Source: Desulfobulbaceae bacterium BRH_c16a
Lineage (GTDB): Bacteria; Desulfobacterota; Desulfobulbia; Desulfobulbales; Desulfocapsaceae
DNA: 64,000 bases
Direction of reading: 5' to 3'
Assembly: GCA_000961725.1 (NCBI GenBank)
Contig: LADS01000002.1
Coordinates: 62,001 to 126,000, forward strand
The notes beneath the pieces were generated by a model that saw nothing but the letters and a program-made list of their open reading frames with translations, was not told the DNA's origin and did not search any database. Of this stretch, positions 26,955-34,579 are shown in pieces. The first letter of the stretch is position 1. Each line of letters opens with the position of its first letter. Both the position numbers and the translations under genes were made by a program.

Positions 26955-28057
26955 ACATTTTGATGATTTCAATAGATTATCCGCCTGTTCCGGGCGGCAT
27001 ATCGGCCCACGTGTACGAACTTTCCAAGGCTCTTGCCAAAGCCGGCCACCGGGTATCTGTGGTAACCCGCCGGCGCACGGGCCAACCGCAACGATCTGCA
27101 GCAGACGGCTGGGAGGTCTACCGGGTACCGCTGAAATATATGGCTTTGGTCTACGGTCTGCAGCTGAGAAGTTTCGTAAGGAAACTGCTGCCTGAACTTT
27201 CGCCGGACATCATCCATATCCACGGCATGGGTCCGCTGGAATGGTACAATATCGACCATATTCCCTTGGCCTATACCAACCATACGTCAGGCTACCTGAA
27301 ACGCATCCAGAAAGGCGGATGGCGGCGGATGGCGATGCTGAAAAGACATTTCCGTAAAGTCGACCTCTTCCTCGCCCCCAGCCGGGAACTTCTTCACGTC
27401 CCCTTCACCTTTCCGGCGCCAAAGAGATTTATCGCCAATGGGGTCGACGCCGGAAAATTCAGCCGTAACAATGAAATGCGGCGGACCATTCGCCGGAACC
27501 TCGGTATCGGCGAAGAGGAAATCGTCGCCGTCGTAACCCGTCGGCTGGTCGATAAAAACGGCGTTCTCTATCTGGCCAGGGCCACTGAAATCCTAAAAAC
27601 GACCGACCCCGGAATCAGGTTCATCGTCATCGGCGACGGCCCGGAACGGACGGCGGTGGAAAAGGAGTTCAACCGCCACTGCGGCAGCCGGGCCATTTTT
27701 CTCGGCAGCAAGACCCATGAGGAGATTGTCGATTACTACAGCGCCGCAGACTTTTCCATCCTCCCTTCGCTGATGGAAGCAACCAGCATCAGCGGACTTG
27801 AGGCGATGGCCGCTGGCCTGCCGCTGGTCGGTACCGACGTCGGCGGTATCCCCGAGTTGATCAGGAACGGGGTGAATGGCTACCTCTGCCGGCCGGCCGA
27901 CCCGCAAGACCTGGCCGACAAAATACATACCCTGCTCGGCAGGGATTTTCGCGAGATGGGGAAAAAGTCGAGAGAGATGGTGGATGAGCAGTTCGACTGG
28001 CAGCAGATAGCCCGGCAAACGCTTGACAGCTATCGTCAGGTCTTGAAGAAAGACTGA
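26951..28057 (+). CDS. GT4-family glycosyltransferase
   Basis: A 368-residue retaining glycosyltransferase with two Rossmann domains. The N-terminal acceptor domain has MNILMISIDYPPVPGGISAHVYELSKAL and DIIHIHG; the C-terminal donor domain has RRLVDKNGVLYLARA, FIVIGDGPER and the E-x7-E-type motif PSLMEATSISGLEAMAAGLPLVGTDVGGIPELI that binds the nucleotide sugar. It probably adds a sugar to a cell-envelope glycolipid or polysaccharide. ATG 26951 overlaps the transporter stop; the frame is open much further upstream but inside the transporter gene. Confidence 0.9.
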   Translation: MNILMISIDYPPVPGGISAHVYELSKALAKAGHRVSVVTRRRTGQPQRSAADGWEVYRVPLKYMALVYGLQLRSFVRKLLPELSPDIIHIHGMGPLEWYNIDHIPLAYTNHTSGYLKRIQKGGWRRMAMLKRHFRKVDLFLAPSRELLHVPFTFPAPKRFIANGVDAGKFSRNNEMRRTIRRNLGIGEEEIVAVVTRRLVDKNGVLYLARATEILKTTDPGIRFIVIGDGPERTAVEKEFNRHCGSRAIFLGSKTHEEIVDYYSAADFSILPSLMEATSISGLEAMAAGLPLVGTDVGGIPELIRNGVNGYLCRPADPQDLADKIHTLLGRDFREMGKKSREMVDEQFDWQQIARQTLDSYRQVLKKD

Positions 28058-28080
28058 GCCTGCCGGCTTGCCGCAGGCTC
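28056..28080. terminator. GC-rich hairpin between convergent genes
   Basis: GAGCCTGC (28056-28063) pairs with GCAGGCTC (28073-28080), with an inner GGC/GCC pair. It starts at the glycosyltransferase stop and lies before the end of the opposite FKBP gene. No T run follows, so termination efficiency is doubtful. Confidence 0.4.
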
Positions 28081-28107
28081 ATGTCGACTCTCAATGCTTT
28101 CGCCGGT

Positions 28108-28542
28108 TCAGGGGGCCGAGCACTCGACCAGCTCAAGAGAGAAGGTAAGAGCCTCGCCGGCAAGCGGCGGGTTTGCATCAAGTATGATATGGGTGTCGGT
28201 TATTCCTTTCACCACCACCCGCATGACTTCGCCATTGAGGCCGCCCATCTCCAGACGCATGCCTATTTCCGGATTGAGGTCGGGCGGCACCTGCTCGACA
28301 GGTACTTCCATAACCATCTCCTCTTTCCGCTCCCCGTATGCCTTTTCGACCGGGATATGAACAACCTTGGTCTCTCCGACCGTCATGCCCAGCACGGCCT
28401 CATCAAAACCCTCGATCACCTGGCCGCTGCCGACTGCAAACGTCAGAGGATCGTGGCCCTCGGAGGTGTCGAAAATCGTTCCGTCATCGAGTTTTCCGGT
28501 ATAATGCACCTTGACGTTGTCGCCTCTTCTTACCTGTGTCAT
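28108..28542 (-). CDS. FKBP-type peptidyl-prolyl isomerase (SlyD/SlpA-like)
   Basis: A 144-residue cytoplasmic isomerase. The FKBP core is split as in SlyD and SlpA: VHYTGKLDDGTIFDTSE...FAVGSGQVIEGFDEAVLGMTVGETKVVHIPVEKAYGE, then an inserted flap domain (about 72-120), and the closing strand LTFSLELVE. The His-rich metal tail of SlyD is absent. AAGGAGA lies five bases before the start. Confidence 0.92.
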   Translation of the reverse strand: MTQVRRGDNVKVHYTGKLDDGTIFDTSEGHDPLTFAVGSGQVIEGFDEAVLGMTVGETKVVHIPVEKAYGERKEEMVMEVPVEQVPPDLNPEIGMRLEMGGLNGEVMRVVVKGITDTHIILDANPPLAGEALTFSLELVECSAP

Positions 28543-29013
28543 GTTTCTCCTTCAAGCCAGACGGCTCTTTATATTTAATAAATTCCTCACTATCGCCGCC
28601 GGCAGGGCGCAAAAAACAAAAATAATTTGCGCCGGTAAAGGCAAAAAGCCATCGCTATTCCGGCAAGTATGAAGATACGGTCGAAATCCCGAACCCCGCT
28701 ACTATTAAACATCATCGATAAATATTCAACCGGAAAATCCGCGGGCGTGAGTGAACTATGTGTTCGAATTACGTTAGCCTTTTCTTTGCTCTTTTGCTTT
28801 CACAAACACTGTAGTAGGTTGCGGGCTGGGATGATCCGACCTCCGGCCATTTCGCAAATGCAGCATCTGGAAGCACCATACGCCAACACCCACAAGGGGT
28901 ACTCTTTTCAGTCCCCCTTTGCGGGGGATAAGTACCTTGAGGCAGATTGTTTTCTTGTTAAAAAAACAAGAAAACAATCTGTAAGGTACTAAAATATAAT
29001 AATCGAAACACCA
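28543..29013. other. 471-bp gap between the FKBP and pyruvate kinase genes
   Basis: No convincing gene is present; a 107-codon frame at 28669-28992 has no family resemblance and no ribosome site. The stretch holds a hairpin GGCGCAAA/TTTGCGCC (28606-28633), a small CCCCC/GGGGG hairpin near 28912-28926 and the long inverted repeat at 28931-28990. It probably contains the promoters of both divergent genes and the leader of pyk. Confidence 0.5.
28931..28990 (+). promoter_or_regulatory. Long perfect hairpin in the pyk leader
   Basis: AGATTGTTTTCTTGTT (28944-28959) and its exact reverse complement (28965-28980) form a 16-bp stem with a five-base A loop. Outside it, AGTACCTT (28931-28938) pairs with AAGGTACT (28983-28990). 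The structure ends 23 bases before the pyruvate kinase start codon. No T run follows on the plus strand, so mRNA stabilisation or translational control is more likely than termination. Confidence 0.55.
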
Positions 29014-30759
29014 ATGAACAAGACCAAGATAATCGCCACCCTCGGCCCGGGTACCGACACCGAGGAAAGAATAATCCAACTGATTCGTGCCGGAATGAAT
29101 GTGGCCAGGATCAACCTTTCCCATGGCGACCGCGCCAGCCATGGGCGATTCATCGAACTGGTCAAGCGGGCCAGGCGCACTGCCGGCACCTATACTGCCA
29201 TCCTCCTCGATACCCGGGGACCGGAGATACGAGTGAGCGACCTGGCCCGGCCGCTTGACCTGCTCGCCGGGAAAACACTTACCATCACCGCCGATCACTC
29301 CTCCTGCTCCGACGATTGCATAGGGGTTAACTACCCCGGACTTGCCGACGACGTCCGACCGGGCACCCGGATTCTTCTCGACGACGGCAAACTCGCACTG
29401 GTGGTTGAGAGTATCGCGGCTGGCGATATCCTGACCCGAATCCTGGTCGGCGGCAGACTTTCCAGCCGGAAAAGGGTCAGTCTTCCCGATTGCGTGGTCA
29501 ACCTGCCGTCTCTCACCGAAGAAGATGAAAGCGATATTGCCTTCGGTGTCATGCAGGAGGTTGATTTTATCGCCGCCTCGTTTGTAAGAAAAGCCGACGA
29601 TGTCTGGGCGATACGCCGGATTCTTGAAGAGAATGGCGGCCGCCAGGCGATAATCGCCAAGATCGAGAACCGTCAGGGCGTTGACAACCTTGAAGAAATC
29701 CTCAATGCCGCCGAAGGATTGATGGTGGCAAGGGGAGATCTGGGAGTCGAAATGCCCGCCGAGGAAGTTCCCATCATCCAGAAACGGATCATCCGCGCCG
29801 CCAACCTCGTCGGCAAACCGGTGATAACCGCCACCCAGATGCTCGAGTCGATGATCACCTCCCCCACGCCCACCCGGGCGGAAGCAAGCGATGTAACCAA
29901 CGCCATCTTCGACGGCACCGACGCCGTCATGCTTTCGGCGGAAACCGCGATCGGCGCCTATGCCATCGAGGCCCTTCGCTTCCTTGCCAGATGTGCCGTG
30001 ATCTCCGAGTCATCCCTCGATTACGAGTCGATTCTTGCCGCGGGCCTCAGAAACCGGCGATCGACCGTCACCGATTCCATTTCCTATGCCTGCTGTGCCA
30101 CCGCAGCAGATCTCGGGGCGGCAGCCATCATCACCGCGACGTCCTCCGGCTCAACTGCCCGGATGGTCGCCAGACACCGTCCCAAAGCGCCGGTTATTGC
30201 AGTGAGCCCGAGCCGGGAAACCCTGCGAAAGCTGCAGCTTATCCGAGGCGTCACCGCGATCCTCTCCGACTCTGCCCCAACCATGGATGAGCAGCTGCTG
30301 ACCTCGGTTACCGTCGCCAGACAGGCCGGTCTTGTGCAAAACGGCGATCTGGTGGTGATTACTGCCGGCATGCCGATCGGTACGACCGGAACCACCAACA
30401 TGCTGAAGGTGCATACCGTAGCCGAACTCTGCGTCACCGGCCAAGGATGCAGCAGCGGCACCGGTCAGGGCAGAATCCGGATCATCCGGAATTCCAGCGA
30501 CTGGCAAAACCTGCCGAGGGAAGCAATTGTCGTAGTCAAGACCACCGACCAGTCAATGCTCTCCTCCCTCAGAAACGTCAAAGGGATTATCACAGAAGAG
30601 TGCTGCCTCACCTCCCACACCGCCATCTTCGGCAGGGAGACAGGCATTCCGGTTGTCGGCAATGTGACCGATGCCATGGAATTCTTTCAAAACGACCAGG
30701 TGGTCACCATTGACGGGGCAACCGGCAATATCTCCTTCGGCGGGGCGAACGCGCAATGA
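29014..30759 (+). CDS. pyk: Pyruvate kinase with C-terminal phosphohistidine-like domain
   Basis: A 581-residue enzyme converting phosphoenolpyruvate and ADP to pyruvate and ATP. Visible motifs: KTKIIATLGPGTDT, ARINLSHGD, LLDTRGPEIR, the active-site IIAKIENRQGVDNLEEIL, MVARGDLGVEMPAEEVP and ITATQMLESM. Residues about 480-575 form an extra domain (IIVVVK..., GIITEECCLTSHTAIFGRETGIPVVGN) like the PEP-utilising mobile domain, as found on Bacillus pyruvate kinases, which explains the length. The stop overlaps the next start as ATGA. Confidence 0.95.
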   Translation: MNKTKIIATLGPGTDTEERIIQLIRAGMNVARINLSHGDRASHGRFIELVKRARRTAGTYTAILLDTRGPEIRVSDLARPLDLLAGKTLTITADHSSCSDDCIGVNYPGLADDVRPGTRILLDDGKLALVVESIAAGDILTRILVGGRLSSRKRVSLPDCVVNLPSLTEEDESDIAFGVMQEVDFIAASFVRKADDVWAIRRILEENGGRQAIIAKIENRQGVDNLEEILNAAEGLMVARGDLGVEMPAEEVPIIQKRIIRAANLVGKPVITATQMLESMITSPTPTRAEASDVTNAIFDGTDAVMLSAETAIGAYAIEALRFLARCAVISESSLDYESILAAGLRNRRSTVTDSISYACCATAADLGAAAIITATSSGSTARMVARHRPKAPVIAVSPSRETLRKLQLIRGVTAILSDSAPTMDEQLLTSVTVARQAGLVQNGDLVVITAGMPIGTTGTTNMLKVHTVAELCVTGQGCSSGTGQGRIRIIRNSSDWQNLPREAIVVVKTTDQSMLSSLRNVKGIITEECCLTSHTAIFGRETGIPVVGNVTDAMEFFQNDQVVTIDGATGNISFGGANAQ

Positions 30760-31988
30760 AGAAAAGCAGAACAATCGTGATCGGCGGCGGCGCTGCCGGC
30801 CTCATGGCCGCCGGCCGGGCCGCGGAAAGAGGGGCGGAAGTGATCCTGCTGGAGAAGATGGAACGCACCGGGCGAAAGATCGGCATCAGCGGCAAAGGCA
30901 GGTGCAATCTCGGCAACTCCTCGCCGCTTACCGATTTCATCACCCATTTCGACAAGAACGGCAACTTTCTGCGCGGGTGTTTCCAGCAGTTTTTTACCCC
31001 GGATATGGTCGCGTTTTTCGAGCGCATGAACCTGCCGCTGGTGACCGAACGGGGCGGCCGGATTTTTCCTGTAAGCGGCCGCGCCCTCGATGTGGTGAGA
31101 GCCTTGAACAACTGGCTGAAGGCAGGACGGGTCACCGTAAAAACCGGAGCACCGGTAACCGCTCTTCTGGTCCGTGACGGGCGGGTTAGCGGGGTCGTGA
31201 GTCTCGGCGAGGAGTTGCCGTGCGACAGCATCGTGCTGGCAACAGGAGGCAAATCGTACCCCCGTACCGGCTCGACCGGTGACGGCTACCGGCTGGCGGC
31301 AAGCCTCGGCCATACCATAATCCCTCTGCGACCGGCCCTTGTGCCGCTGAACAGTCCCGATCCGGCAGTCCGCCGGATGAACGGGCTTGACCTGCGCAAC
31401 ATTCAGGTCCGCCTTTTCATCGACGGCAAACGCCGCGGCCAGGATTTCGGCGAGCTTTCCTTTACCGGCTTCGGCTTGAGCGGCCCTGTCGTACTCAGCC
31501 TCAGCGGGATCATTGTCGATGCGCTCGACAGCGGTCACAAAGTGACCCTCTCCTTAGACCTGAAACCCGCCCTCGACCACACCAAACTGGACGACAGGCT
31601 GCTCCGCGACCTGGCCGGGCGCGGCGGCGAACCCATCGACAGCATCCTCCGCGGCCTGCTCCCCCGGGAAATGATTCCGGTCTGTCTGGAATCATGCGAT
31701 CTGCCTGAGGATGTCGATACCGCACATTTCCCCGGCAAGTATCGCAAGCGTCTGGTGCAATGGCTGAAGGATTTCCGTATCGATATCGACGGCTATCGTT
31801 CTTTCGATGAAGCGATCATCACCGCCGGAGGCGTCAACCTGAAAGAGATCGATCCCCGCACCATGGAATCGAAACTGGTTGGAGGGCTCTTCATCGTCGG
31901 TGAACTGCTCGACCTCCAGGCCGACACCGGCGGCTACAATCTCCAGGCAGCTTTTTCCACAGGGTGGGTCGCGGGCTCGTTTTGTTAG
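30756..31988 (+). CDS. HI0933/YhiN-family flavoprotein
   Basis: A 410-residue FAD protein. It begins with the dinucleotide fold IVIGGGAAGLMAAGRAAERGAEVILLEKMERTGRKIGISGKGRCN, the hallmark of the HI0933/YhiN (BaiN-like) family, and contains LATGGKSYPRTGSTGDGYRLAASLGH and the closing GLFIVGELLDLQADTGGYNLQAAFSTG. The physiological substrate of the family is generally unclear; some members reduce bile acid intermediates. It overlaps pyk by four bases and is likely co-transcribed. Confidence 0.9.
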   Translation: MKKSRTIVIGGGAAGLMAAGRAAERGAEVILLEKMERTGRKIGISGKGRCNLGNSSPLTDFITHFDKNGNFLRGCFQQFFTPDMVAFFERMNLPLVTERGGRIFPVSGRALDVVRALNNWLKAGRVTVKTGAPVTALLVRDGRVSGVVSLGEELPCDSIVLATGGKSYPRTGSTGDGYRLAASLGHTIIPLRPALVPLNSPDPAVRRMNGLDLRNIQVRLFIDGKRRGQDFGELSFTGFGLSGPVVLSLSGIIVDALDSGHKVTLSLDLKPALDHTKLDDRLLRDLAGRGGEPIDSILRGLLPREMIPVCLESCDLPEDVDTAHFPGKYRKRLVQWLKDFRIDIDGYRSFDEAIITAGGVNLKEIDPRTMESKLVGGLFIVGELLDLQADTGGYNLQAAFSTGWVAGSFC

Positions 31989-32009
31989 TGCCTTAAGAAG
32001 ATGGTCCGA

Positions 32010-33137
32010 TCAATAGAGCGTTGAACGGAATTCCTCGAAGACCTGCTCAATCGGGATGGCAAAACCTATCCCTTCGGTATTGTTCAATATCATCGTGGTT
32101 ACCCCGCGCGCATAGCCAGCCTCGTCGATGAGCGGTCCGCCGCTGTTGCCCGGATTAATCGCCGCATCGGTCTGCAGGTACACCTGACCGTTCTGTGAAC
32201 GGAACCCGGAAAAAACACCGCCGGAAACAGAGTGCCGCAAGCCCACGGGACTGCCGATGACATACACCTTGTCACCCTGGCGAATCCCCGTCCCCGTCGG
32301 CGGTCGCTCGATAAAAGACCGTTCGCCGGAAAAGAGCGACATCAGGGCCAGATCGTAGGAATCGCTCACCAGCAGATAATTGGCGGCATGCTCACTGCCG
32401 TCGGCGAGCACGATTTTAATATCCGAAGGCTGAATCTTTCGATCGAGTTTTGCCAGCCTCTGCTCGCCTTCCTGGTACTTTGGCAGGATTTTGCTCAATT
32501 CCTCCTCGCGAAGATCGATGATGATGCCCAGTTGACTCTTCTCCGGGCCTTTGGGAATGCGGTTGAAATACTGTTTCATTTCGTCGATCTTTTGTTTTTC
32601 CAGTCGAATGAGCTCACGGCCGGTTTCCACCTTATGGCGGAATTCGGCAAGCTTTTGTTCGTCGAACCGAACCACGTGCCGGTTGGTGACGATGTAGTTT
32701 TTATTGATAAAAAAACCCGACCCGGTCCCCCAGGGGGCTTCGATGGATACCGTCGCATTTCTCGCCCGCTCAACGGCATTTCCCCTGTAGACAGGCTGCG
32801 CGGGATTACTGGGCGGCGGTGCGGATGCTCTGACCACCTCCGGTGCAACCGCGACGGGAGGGGCGTCCGGAACCTTGGCCAACTCCGCCTGGGGCTGACT
32901 GACCGGCGGGTTGCGTTGGCCGGTGAAATAGTAGGTAACTCCGGCCACAACCACTACCAGCAGCATGACCTGCAGAATCTTCATCCCCTTGCCCGAGGTT
33001 GCAGTCACTTCACCCGCCTTGTTTTCTTCTGCCTCTTTCAGTCTTTCCCGGGCTTTGAGGAATTTGCTGAAAATGACCCCGCAGGCCTCGCATTCGACGG
33101 TATCGAGTTGTACATGATTACACTTCGGGCAACGCAT
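32010..33137 (-). CDS. Zinc-ribbon, membrane-anchored trypsin-like serine protease
   Basis: A 375-residue protein. A zinc ribbon is at the start (C3, C6, C16, C19), a membrane segment at about 55-70, then a Pro-rich linker and a S1C/Deg-type protease domain with H154 (TNRHVV), D262 (DSYDLALM) and S332 (NPGNSGGPL). Between the His and Asp strands lies a charged coiled coil of about 80 residues (158-236), an unusual insertion. No PDZ domain follows. The zinc ribbon would face the cytoplasm and the protease the periplasm. The ATG at 33137 begins exactly at the zinc ribbon; the open frame to 33290 is not family-like. Confidence 0.85.
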   Translation of the reverse strand: MRCPKCNHVQLDTVECEACGVIFSKFLKARERLKEAEENKAGEVTATSGKGMKILQVMLLVVVVAGVTYYFTGQRNPPVSQPQAELAKVPDAPPVAVAPEVVRASAPPPSNPAQPVYRGNAVERARNATVSIEAPWGTGSGFFINKNYIVTNRHVVRFDEQKLAEFRHKVETGRELIRLEKQKIDEMKQYFNRIPKGPEKSQLGIIIDLREEELSKILPKYQEGEQRLAKLDRKIQPSDIKIVLADGSEHAANYLLVSDSYDLALMSLFSGERSFIERPPTGTGIRQGDKVYVIGSPVGLRHSVSGGVFSGFRSQNGQVYLQTDAAINPGNSGGPLIDEAGYARGVTTMILNNTEGIGFAIPIEQVFEEFRSTLY

Positions 33138-33283
33138 AGTTCTTTCCAGCTGGTTGATGTTATGAGAGAGATTCCCTAGACTATTCCGACTCTTGGGTTT
33201 ATAGTAGCAGGATATGACACAATATTCAATTATCCTGTTTTTTCTCTTGAAAGTTTCACTGACAAAGCAATTATTCATCCGCA

Positions 33284-33703
33284 ATGGCACTTATCATCAA
33301 CCGGAACATCTCGATTCCCGATCATGAAATAGTCCTTGTGCCCATCCGCGCCCAGGGGGCCGGTGGCCAGAATGTCAACAAGGTATCGAGTGCCATTCAT
33401 CTTCGTTTTGACATCCTCAACTCTTCGCTGCCCGATGCGTACAAGGAACGCCTGCTCGCCCAGAAGGACCAGCGACTGACCACCGAGGGAGTGATTGTAT
33501 TAAAGGCCCAGCAACACCGAACCCAGGAAAAAAACCGCGAAGATGCCCTGCAACGGTTAGCCATGATTATCCGCCGGGCAATCGCCGTCCCGAAAAAACG
33601 AACACCCACTCGCCCATCTCTCACCGCGCGCAAAAAACGGGTGGAATCAAAGACCAAACGCGGCCGAGTGAAATCTCTCAGGAAAAAAATCACTGACGAG
33701 TAG
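33284..33703 (+). CDS. arfB: Alternative ribosome-rescue factor / peptidyl-tRNA hydrolase
   Basis: A 139-residue ArfB (YaeJ) protein. It has the release-factor GGQ motif in RAQGAGGQNVNKVSSAIHLRFD and a basic C-terminal tail (KKRTPTRPSLTARKKRVESKTKRGRVKSLRKK) that inserts into the empty mRNA channel. The enzyme frees stalled ribosomes on mRNAs without a stop codon. It is divergent from the protease gene, leaving 146 bp between the chosen starts. Confidence 0.95.
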   Translation: MALIINRNISIPDHEIVLVPIRAQGAGGQNVNKVSSAIHLRFDILNSSLPDAYKERLLAQKDQRLTTEGVIVLKAQQHRTQEKNREDALQRLAMIIRRAIAVPKKRTPTRPSLTARKKRVESKTKRGRVKSLRKKITDE

Positions 33704-33760
33704 TCGGTTCATAAAAAATTCAGGAAAAAAATCCACCACTATCTTATAGAAGGGAAAACC

Positions 33761-34261
33761 ATGCAAAAACGAGAGTATCTGGACAATGCCGACCAACTGA
33801 TGCAAAGAATACAAAAAGGTGCATTCCTCACCGTCTCTGCCGACAATGTCGTCAATACCATGACGATCGGCTGGGCCACTATCGGTTATATCTGGCAACG
33901 GCCGATCTTCATGGTTGCCGTGCGGGATTCTCGCCACACCTTCAGCCTGCTGGAAAAAACCGACAACTTTACGGTCAGCATCCCGGCAGACGAGAGCCAT
34001 GACGAGGCAGTACGGATCTGCGGCACCAGATCGGGACGTGATCTGGACAAGTTCAGGGAATGCGGCCTGCGGTCCAAAGCAGCCCAGCAGGTGCAGGCGC
34101 CGATAATAGATATCGCCGGTGTCCATTATGAATGCCGAATCGTCTATAAATCAGCGATGGACAGTGCTTTCCTCGACAAAAACCTCGAACGGCTTTATCC
34201 GAAAAAAGATTATCACACTCTCTATTTCGGCGAAATTGTCGCCTGCTACGACACGGAATAA
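33761..34261 (+). CDS. Flavin reductase family protein
   Basis: A 166-residue FMN-binding split-barrel protein: GAFLTVSADNVVNTMTIGWATIGYIWQRPIFMVAVRDSRHTFSLLEKTDNFTVSIP is the classic flavin reductase/FMN-binding opening, with a conserved CGTRSGRDLDKF motif in the middle. In anaerobes such proteins are often flavoredoxins that pass electrons. The partner is unknown. The gene follows arfB after 57 bp. Confidence 0.85.
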   Translation: MQKREYLDNADQLMQRIQKGAFLTVSADNVVNTMTIGWATIGYIWQRPIFMVAVRDSRHTFSLLEKTDNFTVSIPADESHDEAVRICGTRSGRDLDKFRECGLRSKAAQQVQAPIIDIAGVHYECRIVYKSAMDSAFLDKNLERLYPKKDYHTLYFGEIVACYDTE

Positions 34262-34579
34262 CCTCCTGAAATTATTGTTTCAAGAGCAGGCACCGATATC
34301 GTTGCCGGCCCCTTGCCTCCCGGGGCCTGCAACAAAAACGGCCATAAAAGCATTGCATATTTCCGGCAGTCCTGGTATTAAGGCTGCTTCTTTCCGTTAG
34401 TGTCAGACCAGTACATGGGATTTTTTGAGTGAATTGCGCAAAACTGGACAGACACGAACAAATCGGCCGCTGAGAACGTTTAAGAATTCTCTTTGACAGA
34501 AGGCCGATTTTCTTTCCTGGGCAGGCTTTGCACAATAAGTTCTTCTTTTGGAATTAACCCACTCTCAATAGGTATTACC
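34262..34579 (+). other. 318-bp leader of the DEAD-box helicase gene
   Basis: No gene is seen. AAATCGGCC (34460-34468) and GGCCGATTT (34502-34510) form a long-loop inverted repeat followed by TCTTT, about 70 bp upstream of the start codon. Long structured leaders are common for cold-shock helicase genes, but nothing here proves it. Confidence 0.3.

Noticed and set aside
28640..28700. A possible riboswitch (GGCAAAAAGCC element) upstream of pyk
   Set aside because: The short hairpin does not match the conserved core of the cyclic di-GMP or other common riboswitches.
28669..28992. A 107-codon plus-strand frame upstream of pyk
   Set aside because: No ribosome site, no family resemblance, and it covers the long inverted repeat of the pyk leader.
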